In this document: piece by piece, positions 6,644 to 15,011 of the stretch
Layout: every line of letters begins with the position of its first letter
Position numbering within the stretch: the first letter of the stretch is position 1
NCBI GenBank assembly: GCA_013375335.1
Contig: JABXJZ010000005.1
Span: 1 to 17,384 of the forward strand
Source: Desulfobacterales bacterium
GTDB taxonomy: Bacteria; Desulfobacterota; DSM-4660; Desulfatiglandales; B25-G16
Direction: 5' to 3'
Length of the DNA: 17,384 bases
Translations under genes and position numbers: made by a program
Notes under the pieces: model-generated
What the model saw: only the letters and a program-made list of their open reading frames with translations
Database searches by the model: none
Told to the model about the DNA's origin: nothing

Positions 6644-7633
6644 ATGACAGATGAGTTGCCAGTACGCATGGTACTGAACGATATTGCGGATATTCTGAAA
6701 GATGGCAAGAGGTTCTTCTTGGCAAGCCATAAGGATCCCGATGGAGATGCTGTTGGCTCCATGCTGGCCCTAGGCGAGACACTCATGCTTTCCGGCAAGG
6801 AGGTCGTGCTCTTCAATGAGGGGCCCATCCCAGATTCTTTGGCCTCTTTGGCAGGCGCAGAGGGAATAGTAGAGGACTTCAATCCGGAATCAGGGTTTGA
6901 TGCCTGCTTTGTCCTCGACTGTGGAAATCTTGAACGGGTAGGGGGGATCTCCTCTCGGCTATCAAAGCTGAGGCCCTTGATAAATATAGACCATCATGGA
7001 GGTAATTCTGGGTTTGGTGACTTGAACCTGGTTGATGCTGACAGTTCCTCGGTTGGTGAGATCGTCTATCGGTTGATAAGACTGGCGGATTTGCCCATGA
7101 ATTTGAATATAGCTGAAAACATATTTGTGGCTATCCAAACGGATACCGGCTCGTTTAGATATGACAATACCACTAGAGAGGCATTTCGTATTGCAGCGGA
7201 AACCTTGGATTTGGGTGTGAGTCCATGGAGGATATCGCGCAGGGTTATGGATGAGTATACACTGAAAGACCTTAGACTCCTCGAGTCGAGCCTGAAGACA
7301 ATAGAGCTGTACCATACGGGGAAGGTTGGGCTGATCACTATTACCAAGCGGATGCAGTCACAGGCAAACGCTGATAATGTTGATAGTGAAAGGTTTGTAA
7401 ATTACCCCAGATTTATCCCTGGGGTTGAGATAGCCGCTCTTATAAGGGAAATTGGGAGGGATTACTACAAATTCAGCCTGCGTTCCAATGATCGGGTAAA
7501 TGTGGCAGATTTGGCCCGTTATTTTGGTGGGGGCGGTCATCCCAGGGCGGCAGCATTTACAAGAGAGGGGAGTCTCGACCTGCTGAAGCAGGAATTCCTT
7601 ACTAAAGCGCTTGAGTTCTTAGATAGCAGATGA
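6644..7633 (+). CDS. nrnA: DHH-family bifunctional oligoribonuclease/PAP phosphatase NrnA
   Basis: NrnA-type proteins degrade very short RNAs (nanoRNA) to mononucleotides and can dephosphorylate 3'-phosphoadenosine 5'-phosphate. The 329-residue protein matches family length and has both domains. The DHH domain shows the metal motif HKDPDGDAVGS (H29, D31, D33), LDCG (D92), the DHH triad D116-H117-H118 and TDTGSFRYDNTT (D167). The C-terminal DHHA1 domain ends in GGGGHPRAA (295-303), which binds the RNA substrate. The ribosome site ahead of ATG 6644 is poor, and translation probably relies on coupling with rbfA. Another in-frame ATG at 6668 is possible but would only trim eight residues. Its stop overlaps the truB start (ATGA). 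Placement with rbfA and truB is standard for Desulfobacterota and Firmicutes. Confidence 0.93.
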   Translation: MTDELPVRMVLNDIADILKDGKRFFLASHKDPDGDAVGSMLALGETLMLSGKEVVLFNEGPIPDSLASLAGAEGIVEDFNPESGFDACFVLDCGNLERVGGISSRLSKLRPLINIDHHGGNSGFGDLNLVDADSSSVGEIVYRLIRLADLPMNLNIAENIFVAIQTDTGSFRYDNTTREAFRIAAETLDLGVSPWRISRRVMDEYTLKDLRLLESSLKTIELYHTGKVGLITITKRMQSQANADNVDSERFVNYPRFIPGVEIAALIREIGRDYYKFSLRSNDRVNVADLARYFGGGGHPRAAAFTREGSLDLLKQEFLTKALEFLDSR

Positions 7634-8532
7634 TTCAAAGGGATGGGATCATAGTAGTAGACAAGGAATCTGGGCCGAGTTCATTCAAGGTTGTCGAGAG
7701 GGTCAAGAATCTCCTCAGGGTAAAGAGGGCCGGTCATGCGGGTACGCTTGACCCCTTTGCAAGCGGGGTATTGGTGGTCCTTTTGAACCAGGGGACCAAA
7801 TTATCCCCCTTTTTGATGTCTCAGGATAAGGTTTACCAGGCAGCCCTCAGGCTTGGAATAGAAACGGATACTCAGGATTTAACGGGAAGGATTATCAGAG
7901 AAACACCCATTGGCAGGCTCACAGGGGAAGATATCAAACAGAACACACTGCAATTTCTGGGCTGGGTAAAACAGGTCCCACCTCTTTATTCAGCTGTTCA
8001 TTATAGGGGGAAGAGGGCATACGAATTGGCCCGGAGCGGTTCGGAGGCGAACCTGAAGGCGCGGGATGTAAGGATTGGCTATATCAATATCCTGTCCGTG
8101 GATCTTCCCACTGTTTGGATTGAGGTAGGCTGCAACGCTGGCACCTATATTAGGACGCTTGCAGCGGACATGGGCAGGAGCTTGGGTACAGGGGCACACC
8201 TCACTTTCTTGAGAAGGATAAAGAGCGGCCCATTTCTCGTTGATAATACCTCGAGCGTGGCGCAGATAGCTCAACATCTATCCAACGATACCATTGACAA
8301 GCTGATAATACCCCTGAAGGATGCCTTGAAGGGGATGATGGAGGTGGACATCCCACCTGCATTGGCAAGAAAGATTAGGAACGGCTATAGACCGGGGAGG
8401 GATGAACTGCGTCGGGAGGATATCTCATCCCTTTATTTCGGTGACTATCTTAAGGTAGTAATGGGGAATGAATTGGTGGCGGTCCTAAAGGAGGGCAGTA
8501 ATGGATATGAAATAAACAGGGTTTTTGCCTGA
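7630..8532 (+). CDS. truB: tRNA pseudouridine-55 synthase TruB
   Basis: TruB isomerises U55 to pseudouridine in the T loop of tRNAs. The 300-residue protein has the catalytic motif GHAGTLDPFASGVL with catalytic D41, the substrate motif QVPPLYSAVHYRGKRAYELAR, and NAGTYIRTLAADMG. The last ~60 residues resemble the TruB C-terminal/PUA-like extension (IPPALARKIRNGYRP, LVAVLKEG). The start ATG 7630 overlaps the nrnA stop in an ATGA arrangement without a strong ribosome site, which points to translational coupling. rpsO follows closely, as in E. coli and most bacteria. Confidence 0.96.
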   Translation: MIQRDGIIVVDKESGPSSFKVVERVKNLLRVKRAGHAGTLDPFASGVLVVLLNQGTKLSPFLMSQDKVYQAALRLGIETDTQDLTGRIIRETPIGRLTGEDIKQNTLQFLGWVKQVPPLYSAVHYRGKRAYELARSGSEANLKARDVRIGYINILSVDLPTVWIEVGCNAGTYIRTLAADMGRSLGTGAHLTFLRRIKSGPFLVDNTSSVAQIAQHLSNDTIDKLIIPLKDALKGMMEVDIPPALARKIRNGYRPGRDELRREDISSLYFGDYLKVVMGNELVAVLKEGSNGYEINRVFA

Positions 8533-8539
8533 TTTAGTC

Positions 8540-8547
8540 AAGGAGGA
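8540..8547 (+). promoter_or_regulatory. Strong ribosome binding site that decides the rpsO start
   Basis: AAGGAGGA at 8540-8547 is a near-perfect anti-16S match. It directly abuts an ATG at 8548, leaving about one base of spacing, which is too tight. It sits seven bases before the in-frame GTG at 8554, the ideal distance. This favours the GTG as the rpsO start. Confidence 0.75.
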
Positions 8548-8553
8548 ATGAAA

Positions 8554-8823
8554 GTGGTCTTACAAAGTAAGGATAAAAAGGAGATTATCGAGAAATTCAA
8601 GGTCCATGAAAGGGATACTGGTTCATCGAGTGTTCAGATCGCCCTTCTGACCAGGAGGATAAATGATCTCACCAGTCATTTTAAGATACACCCTAAGGAC
8701 CATCACTCAAGGACAGGGCTTTTGAAACTGGTGGGTCAGCGGAGGCGTCTTTTGAACTACCTTAATAGGAAGGATCCCGGTCAATATAGGGCCCTTATCC
8801 AAGATCTAGGCTTGAGAAAATAG
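8554..8823 (+). CDS. rpsO: 30S ribosomal protein S15
   Basis: Primary 16S rRNA-binding protein that nucleates the platform of the 30S subunit. With GTG 8554 as start it has 89 residues, the standard bacterial length. The rRNA-contacting residues are conserved: HERDTGSSSVQIALLTRRIN, HFKIHPKDHHSRTGLLKLV, and the C-terminal LGLRK. An ATG six bases upstream would add two residues but is too close to the AAGGAGGA site. The N-terminus from GTG lines up without a gap with the B. subtilis protein as I remember it. E. coli S15 represses its own translation through an mRNA structure; I see no clear equivalent here. pnp follows after 38 bases. Confidence 0.96.
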   Translation: MVLQSKDKKEIIEKFKVHERDTGSSSVQIALLTRRINDLTSHFKIHPKDHHSRTGLLKLVGQRRRLLNYLNRKDPGQYRALIQDLGLRK

Positions 8824-8861
8824 AGGGTCAAAAAATATTTGATTTATAGAAGGGTAAGAGA

Positions 8862-10958
8862 ATGATTAAGAATGTAACAACTAGTACCAATGGAAAGAGA
8901 TTAAATGTTGAGACGGGTAGAGTAGCATGTGAAGCAGACGGGGCTGTCGTCGTAACAATGGGAGAGACTGTTGTTCTGGTGACAGTGGTTTCCACGGATG
9001 AGGTAAGACAGGGCATTGATTTTCTCCCGTTAACCGTTGATTTTCAAGAGATGTCATATGCAGCCGGAAAGATCCCTGGCAATTTCTGGCGCCGGGATAT
9101 GGGGCGGCCAAGCGAAAAGGAGATCTTGACCTCTCGGCTTATAGACAGGCCCCTGAGACCACTTTTCCCGGAGAGCTACCATTTCGAGACCCAGGTCATT
9201 GCCAGTGTTTTATCCTTTGACAAGGAGAATGATCCTGATCCCTTAGGTATCTTGGGGGCCTCGGCTGTCCTTACCGTATCGGACATCCCGTTTGGGGGTC
9301 CTGTTGGAAGTGTGCGCGTAGGGAGGATTAATGGGGAATTCATCGCATTCCCAACACTGGAGGAACAGGAAAAGAGCGACATAAATCTGATTGTGGCTGG
9401 GACAAAGACAGCTTTAGTTATGGTTGAAGGTGATGGTAAATTTGTCTCAGAGGACGACATGCTTGAGGCCATATTCTTCGGCCAGAAATCCCTGCAGCCC
9501 GTTATCGATATGCAAATAGAGTTGAGTGAGGCTGTCGGGAAGCAAAAGCGGCAGTTCCCTCCAGCTGAGAAAGATGACCAATTGATAGAGAAGGTGGCAG
9601 GTATCGGGGAACCCCTCATAAAGGAGGTGCTATCCTGCCCTGAAAAGAGGGTAAGGCAGAAGAAGAGGTCAGAGGCCATCGAATATGTAGTCGAATCGCT
9701 CAAAGGGGAATACGAGGATAGGGGGAGGGAGATCACGGATGCCATGTACGATCTAGAGAAGAGCTTGGCCAGGCACATGATACTAAAGGAAGGAAGAAGA
9801 ATCGATGGCAGGTCGCTTGGCGAAGTAAGACCCATAGAATGTCTCGTGGGTGTTCTGCCCAGGGTCCATGGATCGGCCCTATTTACCAGGGGTGAGACAC
9901 AGGCCCTGGTCTTAACAACCTTGGGCACTGAGAGCGACGAGCAGAAGATAGAGTCAATCTACGGGGACTACTATAGAAAATTCACCTTCCATTATAATTT
10001 CCCTCCATTCAGTGTCGGTGAGGCCAGGAGGTTGGGAGCTCCGGGCAGGAGGGAGATCGGTCACGGGGCCCTTGCAAGAAGGGCACTGCTCAGTGTGTTA
10101 GAGGAAAGGGAGGATTTTCCCTATACTGTCAGGGTTGTCTCTGAGATATTGGAATCAAATGGTTCCTCTTCCATGGCAAGTGTCTGTGGTGGATCCCTCT
10201 CTTTGATGGATGCGGGCGTTCCTGTTAGGGATCCGATGGCCGGAGTAGCAATGGGCCTTATCTCAGACGGCGATGATGTGGCCATACTGACTGATATTAT
10301 GGGCGATGAAGATCATTTTGGCGATATGGATTTTAAGGTCACAGGGACGAGATACGGTATCACCGCGCTCCAGATGGACATCAAGATTGATGGGCTGAAA
10401 AAAGAGATAATGGCGAAGGCGTTATATCAGGCTAGAGAGGCAAGAATGCATATCCTCGATGAGATGGACAAGACCCTTTCACGATCGAGGCCGGAGATAT
10501 CCAAATACGCCCCAAAGATTACCATCATACATATTAAGCCGGAGAAGATAAGGGATGTCATTGGTCCTGGTGGGAAGACGATACGACATATCACCGTAAC
10601 AACGGGGGCGCAGATAAGTATCGAGGATGATGGCAAGGTATTGATTGCGTGCAGTGAGAGCGAAGGCACCAAAAGGGCCATCGAGATGATAGAGGATATA
10701 GTCAAGGAGGCAGAGGTCGGCAAGCTCTATTTGGGTAAGGTAAGCAGAACTGTGGATTTTGGTGCCTTTGTTGAGATTATGCCTGGCTCAGAGGGTCTGA
10801 TTCACATATCTCAATTGGCGAATGAGAGGGTAGGGAAGGTCACTGATGTAGTGAAGGAAGGGGATGAGGTTCTTGTGAAGGTTATTGATATTGATCCTGA
10901 TGGAAAGATCAGGCTTTCCAGGAAGGCGGCATTGGGACACAGCGTAGATGATCTATAA
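8862..10958 (+). CDS. pnp: Polyribonucleotide nucleotidyltransferase (PNPase)
   Basis: Phosphorolytic 3'-5' exoribonuclease and major mRNA-decay enzyme, a trimer in the family. The 698 residues match the family (about 700). In order: RNase PH-like domain 1 (VETGRVACEADGAVVVTMGE, then FLPLTVDFQE and RDMGRPSEKEILTSRLIDRP), a helical linker, RNase PH-like domain 2 (EGRRIDGRSLGEVRPI, ESNGSSSMASVCGGSLSLMD, GDEDHFGDMDFKVTGT), a KH domain with GPGG at 568-571, and an S1 domain (about 620-690, VSRTVDFGAFVEI). The start ATG 8862 has GAAGGG seven bases upstream. The 38-base gap after rpsO holds only a 5-bp AT-rich hairpin, so no long RNase III stem like the one used for E. coli pnp autoregulation is apparent. 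Its end overlaps the next gene by 11 bases. Confidence 0.98.
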   Translation: MIKNVTTSTNGKRLNVETGRVACEADGAVVVTMGETVVLVTVVSTDEVRQGIDFLPLTVDFQEMSYAAGKIPGNFWRRDMGRPSEKEILTSRLIDRPLRPLFPESYHFETQVIASVLSFDKENDPDPLGILGASAVLTVSDIPFGGPVGSVRVGRINGEFIAFPTLEEQEKSDINLIVAGTKTALVMVEGDGKFVSEDDMLEAIFFGQKSLQPVIDMQIELSEAVGKQKRQFPPAEKDDQLIEKVAGIGEPLIKEVLSCPEKRVRQKKRSEAIEYVVESLKGEYEDRGREITDAMYDLEKSLARHMILKEGRRIDGRSLGEVRPIECLVGVLPRVHGSALFTRGETQALVLTTLGTESDEQKIESIYGDYYRKFTFHYNFPPFSVGEARRLGAPGRREIGHGALARRALLSVLEEREDFPYTVRVVSEILESNGSSSMASVCGGSLSLMDAGVPVRDPMAGVAMGLISDGDDVAILTDIMGDEDHFGDMDFKVTGTRYGITALQMDIKIDGLKKEIMAKALYQAREARMHILDEMDKTLSRSRPEISKYAPKITIIHIKPEKIRDVIGPGGKTIRHITVTTGAQISIEDDGKVLIACSESEGTKRAIEMIEDIVKEAEVGKLYLGKVSRTVDFGAFVEIMPGSEGLIHISQLANERVGKVTDVVKEGDEVLVKVIDIDPDGKIRLSRKAALGHSVDDL

Positions 10959-12210
10959 GAAGACTGTTTTTACCAATGGGACCAGGATAATTACCGAGAC
11001 TTTATCTCACGCAAAGTCCGCCTCTTTGGGCGTGTGGGTAAATGCGGGATCGAGAGATGAACATGATAAAGAAAGGGGCATATCTCATCTTATAGAGCAC
11101 ATGATCTTTAAAGGCACTGAGAGCAGGTCCGCCATGCAGATCGCAAAGGATTTGGACACAATGGGCGGATTCTCAAATGCCTTTACCGGTAAAGAACAGA
11201 CCTGTTTTCACGCCAGGGTCCTGGATAAGTACCTTCGACCCTTATCCGATCTGCTTTCCGACATATTCATCAACTCAACCTTTGCTGAGAGCGACCTAGA
11301 GCTCGAGAAGTCGGTTATTCTCCAGGAAATCAGTATGATCGAGGATACCCCTGATGAGTACGTTACTGTGCTATTTGATGAGCACTTTTGGGAGGGGGAT
11401 CCCTTGGGGAGGCCCATTGTGGGCACAAGGGAAACGGTTGGTAACATTACACGGAGAGAGGTCCTTGACTATGTGTCGCACTTTTATTCCCCGAGCAGGG
11501 TAGTTATCGCAGGTGCCGGAAAGGTAGACCATGACCTCCTGGTTGAGTATTTTAGGCCCTCATTTGAACCACTTCCGAACGGAGATAGTAGCCCCCCTGC
11601 AAGGTCCGCCCCAAGGGTTACCCCAACGGTAGCTTCCTATCCCAAGGAATTAGAGCAGGTTCATCTCTGCTTGGGTGCTCAGGCATCATCGTTTTCCGGA
11701 GACAGGAGGTATGCAGAGTCGATCTTCAACGCCATACTCGGTGGAAATATGAGTAGCAGGCTTTTTCAGGAGATCAGGGAGAAGAGGGGGCTGGCATATT
11801 CCCTCTATTCTCATATCAGCGCATACATGGATACGGGGCTTATCAGGATATATGTGGCCACTGATAAGGAGCAAGTCAACAGGGTCTTGGAACTGATTGA
11901 GCTGCAGATCAAGGGGATTCAGCGTGGAGATCTCTCTACTGATGACGTAGCGAGGGCAAAAGAGTATCTCATGGGGGGGATTTTACTTGCTGCGGAGAGT
12001 ATGGGTAACTTGATGATCCGGCTTGCAAGAAATGAGTTTATCTTTGAGAGATATATAAGCTATGAGGAATTAATAGCGGAATTGGAGAAGGTTACCTTGG
12101 ATGAGGTAATAGGTGTCGCTCGGGGGATATTCTCAACAGGCAAGGTGTCATTGACACTGTTGGGCCCGGTTGACAGGGATAAGGTAGCTGTGGATCCCCT
12201 CAATTTCTAG
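10948..12210 (+). CDS. M16-family zinc metallopeptidase (processing-peptidase-like)
   Basis: 420-residue peptidase of the M16B type, related to mitochondrial processing peptidase and to B. subtilis YmxG, which also lies next to pnp. The inverted zinc motif HxxEH is intact (HLIEH, H47, E50 and H51), with the third ligand E127 (VILQEISMIEDTPDEY) at the expected distance. The C-terminal half has the usual GGNMSSRLFQEIREKRGLAYS segment. I see no signal peptide, so it is probably cytoplasmic; the natural substrate is unknown. It starts inside the end of pnp (11-base overlap) without a strong ribosome site, suggesting translational coupling. Confidence 0.92.
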   Translation: MIYKKTVFTNGTRIITETLSHAKSASLGVWVNAGSRDEHDKERGISHLIEHMIFKGTESRSAMQIAKDLDTMGGFSNAFTGKEQTCFHARVLDKYLRPLSDLLSDIFINSTFAESDLELEKSVILQEISMIEDTPDEYVTVLFDEHFWEGDPLGRPIVGTRETVGNITRREVLDYVSHFYSPSRVVIAGAGKVDHDLLVEYFRPSFEPLPNGDSSPPARSAPRVTPTVASYPKELEQVHLCLGAQASSFSGDRRYAESIFNAILGGNMSSRLFQEIREKRGLAYSLYSHISAYMDTGLIRIYVATDKEQVNRVLELIELQIKGIQRGDLSTDDVARAKEYLMGGILLAAESMGNLMIRLARNEFIFERYISYEELIAELEKVTLDEVIGVARGIFSTGKVSLTLLGPVDRDKVAVDPLNF

Positions 12211-12234
12211 CTGCGCTAAAGCGCTCATTACCCG

Positions 12235-12258
12235 CTGAGCCACTCGAGTCAGTTTTTT
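12235..12258 (+). terminator. Weak terminator-like element between the M16 gene and dut
   Basis: CTGA (12235-12238) can pair with TCAG (12249-12252), immediately followed by six T residues (12253-12258). The loop contains the palindrome ACTCGAGT, which could compete with the stem. A GCGC-TAAA-GCGC mini-hairpin lies just upstream (12213-12224). The stem is short, so at most partial termination is expected, and dut is probably still co-transcribed. Confidence 0.3.
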
Positions 12259-12265
12259 CTGGATA

Positions 12266-12715
12266 ATGAAAACGGTTATCTTGAATGTCAAGAGGTTGGA
12301 TCATAACCGGGATCTACCATTGCCCTCTTACCACTCAGAGGGTTCCTCAGGGCTCGATCTACAGGCGGCTGTTGATAAAGCTGTTACCTTGCAACCTGGG
12401 GAGATAAGGCTTATCCCAACCGGCTTATCCATTTCCATTCCTAAAGGCTACGAGGCACAGATCAGGCCCAGGAGCGGATTGGCCTTGCGGCACGGCCTTG
12501 GATTGGTCAATTCCCCTGGCACCATCGATGCGGATTACAGGGGTGAAATAGGTGTCATCGCCATCAACTGGGGAAAGGAGCCCTTAACTATCAAGAGGGG
12601 TGATAGGATTGCCCAGATAGTCGTGAGCAAGGTCTACAGGGCAAAGGTGGAAGAGGTAGATGAGCTTGATCCCACAAAAAGGGGAAAGGGCGGTTTTGGT
12701 CACAGCGGCGTTTGA
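12266..12715 (+). CDS. dut: Deoxyuridine 5'-triphosphate nucleotidohydrolase (dUTPase)
   Basis: Hydrolyses dUTP to dUMP and pyrophosphate, keeping uracil out of DNA and supplying dUMP for thymidylate synthesis. The 149 residues fit the homotrimeric dUTPase family, and all five motifs are present: SSGLDLQA (motif 1), RPRSGLA (motif 2, 67-73), GTIDADYRGEI (motif 3, 85-95, catalytic D90), GDRIAQIVV (motif 4) and RGKGGFGHSG (motif 5, 139-148). ATG 12266 has no clear ribosome site (only CTGGAT upstream). It is the last gene of the rightward block. Its stop lies 29 bases from the end of convergent topA, with no obvious terminator between them. Confidence 0.97.
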   Translation: MKTVILNVKRLDHNRDLPLPSYHSEGSSGLDLQAAVDKAVTLQPGEIRLIPTGLSISIPKGYEAQIRPRSGLALRHGLGLVNSPGTIDADYRGEIGVIAINWGKEPLTIKRGDRIAQIVVSKVYRAKVEEVDELDPTKRGKGGFGHSGV

Positions 12716-12744
12716 TATGACCTTCTGCCAGGAACCGAGGCACG

Positions 12745-14994
12745 TCAGGGGAGGTCCTTTCTAAACCCGCAATCCTCTTTGCGGCAGGCCAGAAAAGGCC
12801 TTGAACCCTTTATCTGTCTTTGAACTAAGATGGGAGTCTTACAGAGAGGGCAGACCTCATTTACCGGTTTATCCCAGAGGAGGAAGTGGCACCTGGGGTA
12901 CTGGTTGCAGGCGTAGAACCTTTTGCCTTTCTTGGTATATCTTTCCACCAGTTCTCCATTGCAGGCCTGTTCAGGGCAGGGGATGCCGGTGGTTTTCCTC
13001 GCCTTTGGTTTTGTATTCTTGCACTCCGGATATCCAGAGCAGGCCAGAAATTCACCATAGGGTCCCCTTTTAACCACCATAGGCCTGCCACAGATCTCGC
13101 ACTGTTCTCCTCCCTCAACAGCCCCCTTTTCCTCAATGATTATCTCACCCCTTTCACCCCTATGGAAATTGGCCGTATAATTGCATTCTGGAAAACCAGT
13201 ACAGGCAAGAAATAGCCCACTTCTCCCTGATTTTATCATCATATTTCTTTTGCATTGGGGACAGTCCACATCGGTCATAATCCCTTTTTTCATCTCTTTT
13301 TGGGCCTTAGTGAGGTCCTGTGAGAAGCTCTTGTAGAATTCATGTAAAAGATCCACCCATTTAAGCTCGCCATTTTCTATTTTATCCAGCTTATCTTCCA
13401 TCCGGGCAGTAAAGGCAGTATTCAATATGTCGGGGAAGCTCTCGACCAAGAGATCGCTGACCAGGGAGCCTAATTCCGTGGGTCTGAAATGCCGCTTTTC
13501 TATGGTGACGTACTCTTTGTCGTGGATGGTCGCCATGATGGGCGCATAGGTAGAGGGGCGCCCGATACCATTCGTCTCCAGTTCCTTTACTAAGGTGGCC
13601 TCGCTATATCTTGGGGGTGGTTTTGTCTGGTGCTGTTTAGGGTCGAGCTTTTCTAGGTCCAATTGCTCATCCCTTTTTAGTGGCGGAAGTAAGGGTTCAC
13701 CCTTTTTTTCTCTGTCTTCATCGCCCTTGCTCTCCTCATAGAGCCTCGTAAAACCAGGGAACACGGGTACCGACCCTCTCGCCCGGAAGATAGCAGGTCC
13801 AGCTTCTATCTCCACCACGGTCTCTTCCATGATGGCGGGTTTCATCTGACATGCGACAAATCGTTTCCAGATAAGGGCATAGAGCTCCAGCTGATCCTTT
13901 GATAGATATTGAGCAATCTCCGGTGGGTTGTTCTTAACCGAGGTTGGTCTTATGGCTTCGTGGGCCTCTTGTGCGCCTTTTTTGGAGCGATAGATATTTG
14001 GATTGTCTGGAAGGTAGTTGGGACCGAAGGAGTTAACTATCAATTCCCTCACTTCATCCACGGCCTCTTTTGCAAGGCGAAAGGAATCTGTTCTCATGTA
14101 GGTTATGAGGCCAACCTGACCCCTCTCACCCAGCTCAACGCCTTCGTAAAGGCCTTGGGCTATTCCCATGGTCCTTTTTGCAGTAAAACCGAGCTTCGTG
14201 AAGGCCTCTTGCTGGAGTAAGCTGGTAGTAAAGGGTGGGGGAGGGTTTTTTGTCCTCTTCTTGCGGGAGATACTTTTGACCCTGAAGGCCTTACCTTTTA
14301 CCAGTGAGATCGCTCCCTCTACCTCCTGCCTTGTTTTAAGGTCAATCTTCTTGCCGTTAATGGTAAACAGGTCCGCTTCAAAGGCAGGAGGACTCTCACC
14401 CAAAAGATGCGCAGTCAAGGTCCAGTATTCTCGAGGGATAAAGGCCTGGATCTCCCTTTCCCTATCACAGATCATCTTGACTGCTACAGATTGAACTCGA
14501 CCAGCACTGAGCCCCCGCCTGACTTTTTTCCATAGGAGGGGAGATATCTGGTAGCCAACGAGTCTGTCCAGTATTCGTCTTGCCTGCTGTGCCTCAAATC
14601 GATTCAGGTTTAGGCCTTGTGGAGAGACAATCCCCTCTCTGATGGCCCTTGGAGTGAGCTCATTGAAGATTACCCGGTGAATCTCCTTATGTTCAGCCCT
14701 CAAATCTCCTGCAAGATGCCATGCTATAGCCTCGCCTTCTCTATCTGGATCGGGGGCCAGATAAACGGCCTTCGAATCCTTGCCAGCCCTCTTTATTTCC
14801 TTTTGAATCTTGGCCTTTCCCTTTATCGTTATGTATTCTGGCTTGAAATCCTTGGCAATATCTACACCCAAGCGATTGGTGGGAAGGTCCTTTACATGGC
14901 CCATGGATGACATGACCTTAAAGTCAGAACTCAAATATCGTTTTATTGTCCTGGCCTTAGTTGGTGATTCAACTATGAGGAGATTCTCCGCCAT
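12745..14994 (-). CDS. topA: DNA topoisomerase I (type IA)
   Basis: Relaxes negative supercoils by a transient single-strand break with a 5'-phosphotyrosine link. The 749-residue protein starts with a TOPRIM domain (E9 in IVESPTKA; acidic triad D82, D84, E86 in APDPDREGEAIAW). The core follows, with RRGLSAGRVQSVAV and the active-site Y299 in LITYMRTDS. The tail has four C4-type zinc-ribbon modules beginning near residues 578 (CPQC), 632 (CEIC), 673 (CPEQAC, with a wider first spacing) and 715 (CPLC). E. coli TopA has three such cysteine clusters, so the tail is slightly extended. A GAGG lies two bases before the start. It follows dprA by 17 bases in the same direction, a common pairing. Confidence 0.97.
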   Translation of the reverse strand: MAENLLIVESPTKARTIKRYLSSDFKVMSSMGHVKDLPTNRLGVDIAKDFKPEYITIKGKAKIQKEIKRAGKDSKAVYLAPDPDREGEAIAWHLAGDLRAEHKEIHRVIFNELTPRAIREGIVSPQGLNLNRFEAQQARRILDRLVGYQISPLLWKKVRRGLSAGRVQSVAVKMICDREREIQAFIPREYWTLTAHLLGESPPAFEADLFTINGKKIDLKTRQEVEGAISLVKGKAFRVKSISRKKRTKNPPPPFTTSLLQQEAFTKLGFTAKRTMGIAQGLYEGVELGERGQVGLITYMRTDSFRLAKEAVDEVRELIVNSFGPNYLPDNPNIYRSKKGAQEAHEAIRPTSVKNNPPEIAQYLSKDQLELYALIWKRFVACQMKPAIMEETVVEIEAGPAIFRARGSVPVFPGFTRLYEESKGDEDREKKGEPLLPPLKRDEQLDLEKLDPKQHQTKPPPRYSEATLVKELETNGIGRPSTYAPIMATIHDKEYVTIEKRHFRPTELGSLVSDLLVESFPDILNTAFTARMEDKLDKIENGELKWVDLLHEFYKSFSQDLTKAQKEMKKGIMTDVDCPQCKRNMMIKSGRSGLFLACTGFPECNYTANFHRGERGEIIIEEKGAVEGGEQCEICGRPMVVKRGPYGEFLACSGYPECKNTKPKARKTTGIPCPEQACNGELVERYTKKGKRFYACNQYPRCHFLLWDKPVNEVCPLCKTPILVQRQIKGSRPFLACRKEDCGFRKDLP

Positions 14995-15011
14995 TGCCTC
15001 GCGTACTGATC

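Noticed and set aside
9176..9928. A 250-codon open frame on the minus strand
   Set aside because: Antisense shadow of pnp, which is unmistakable in the forward frame; serine-rich composition and no recognisable motif.
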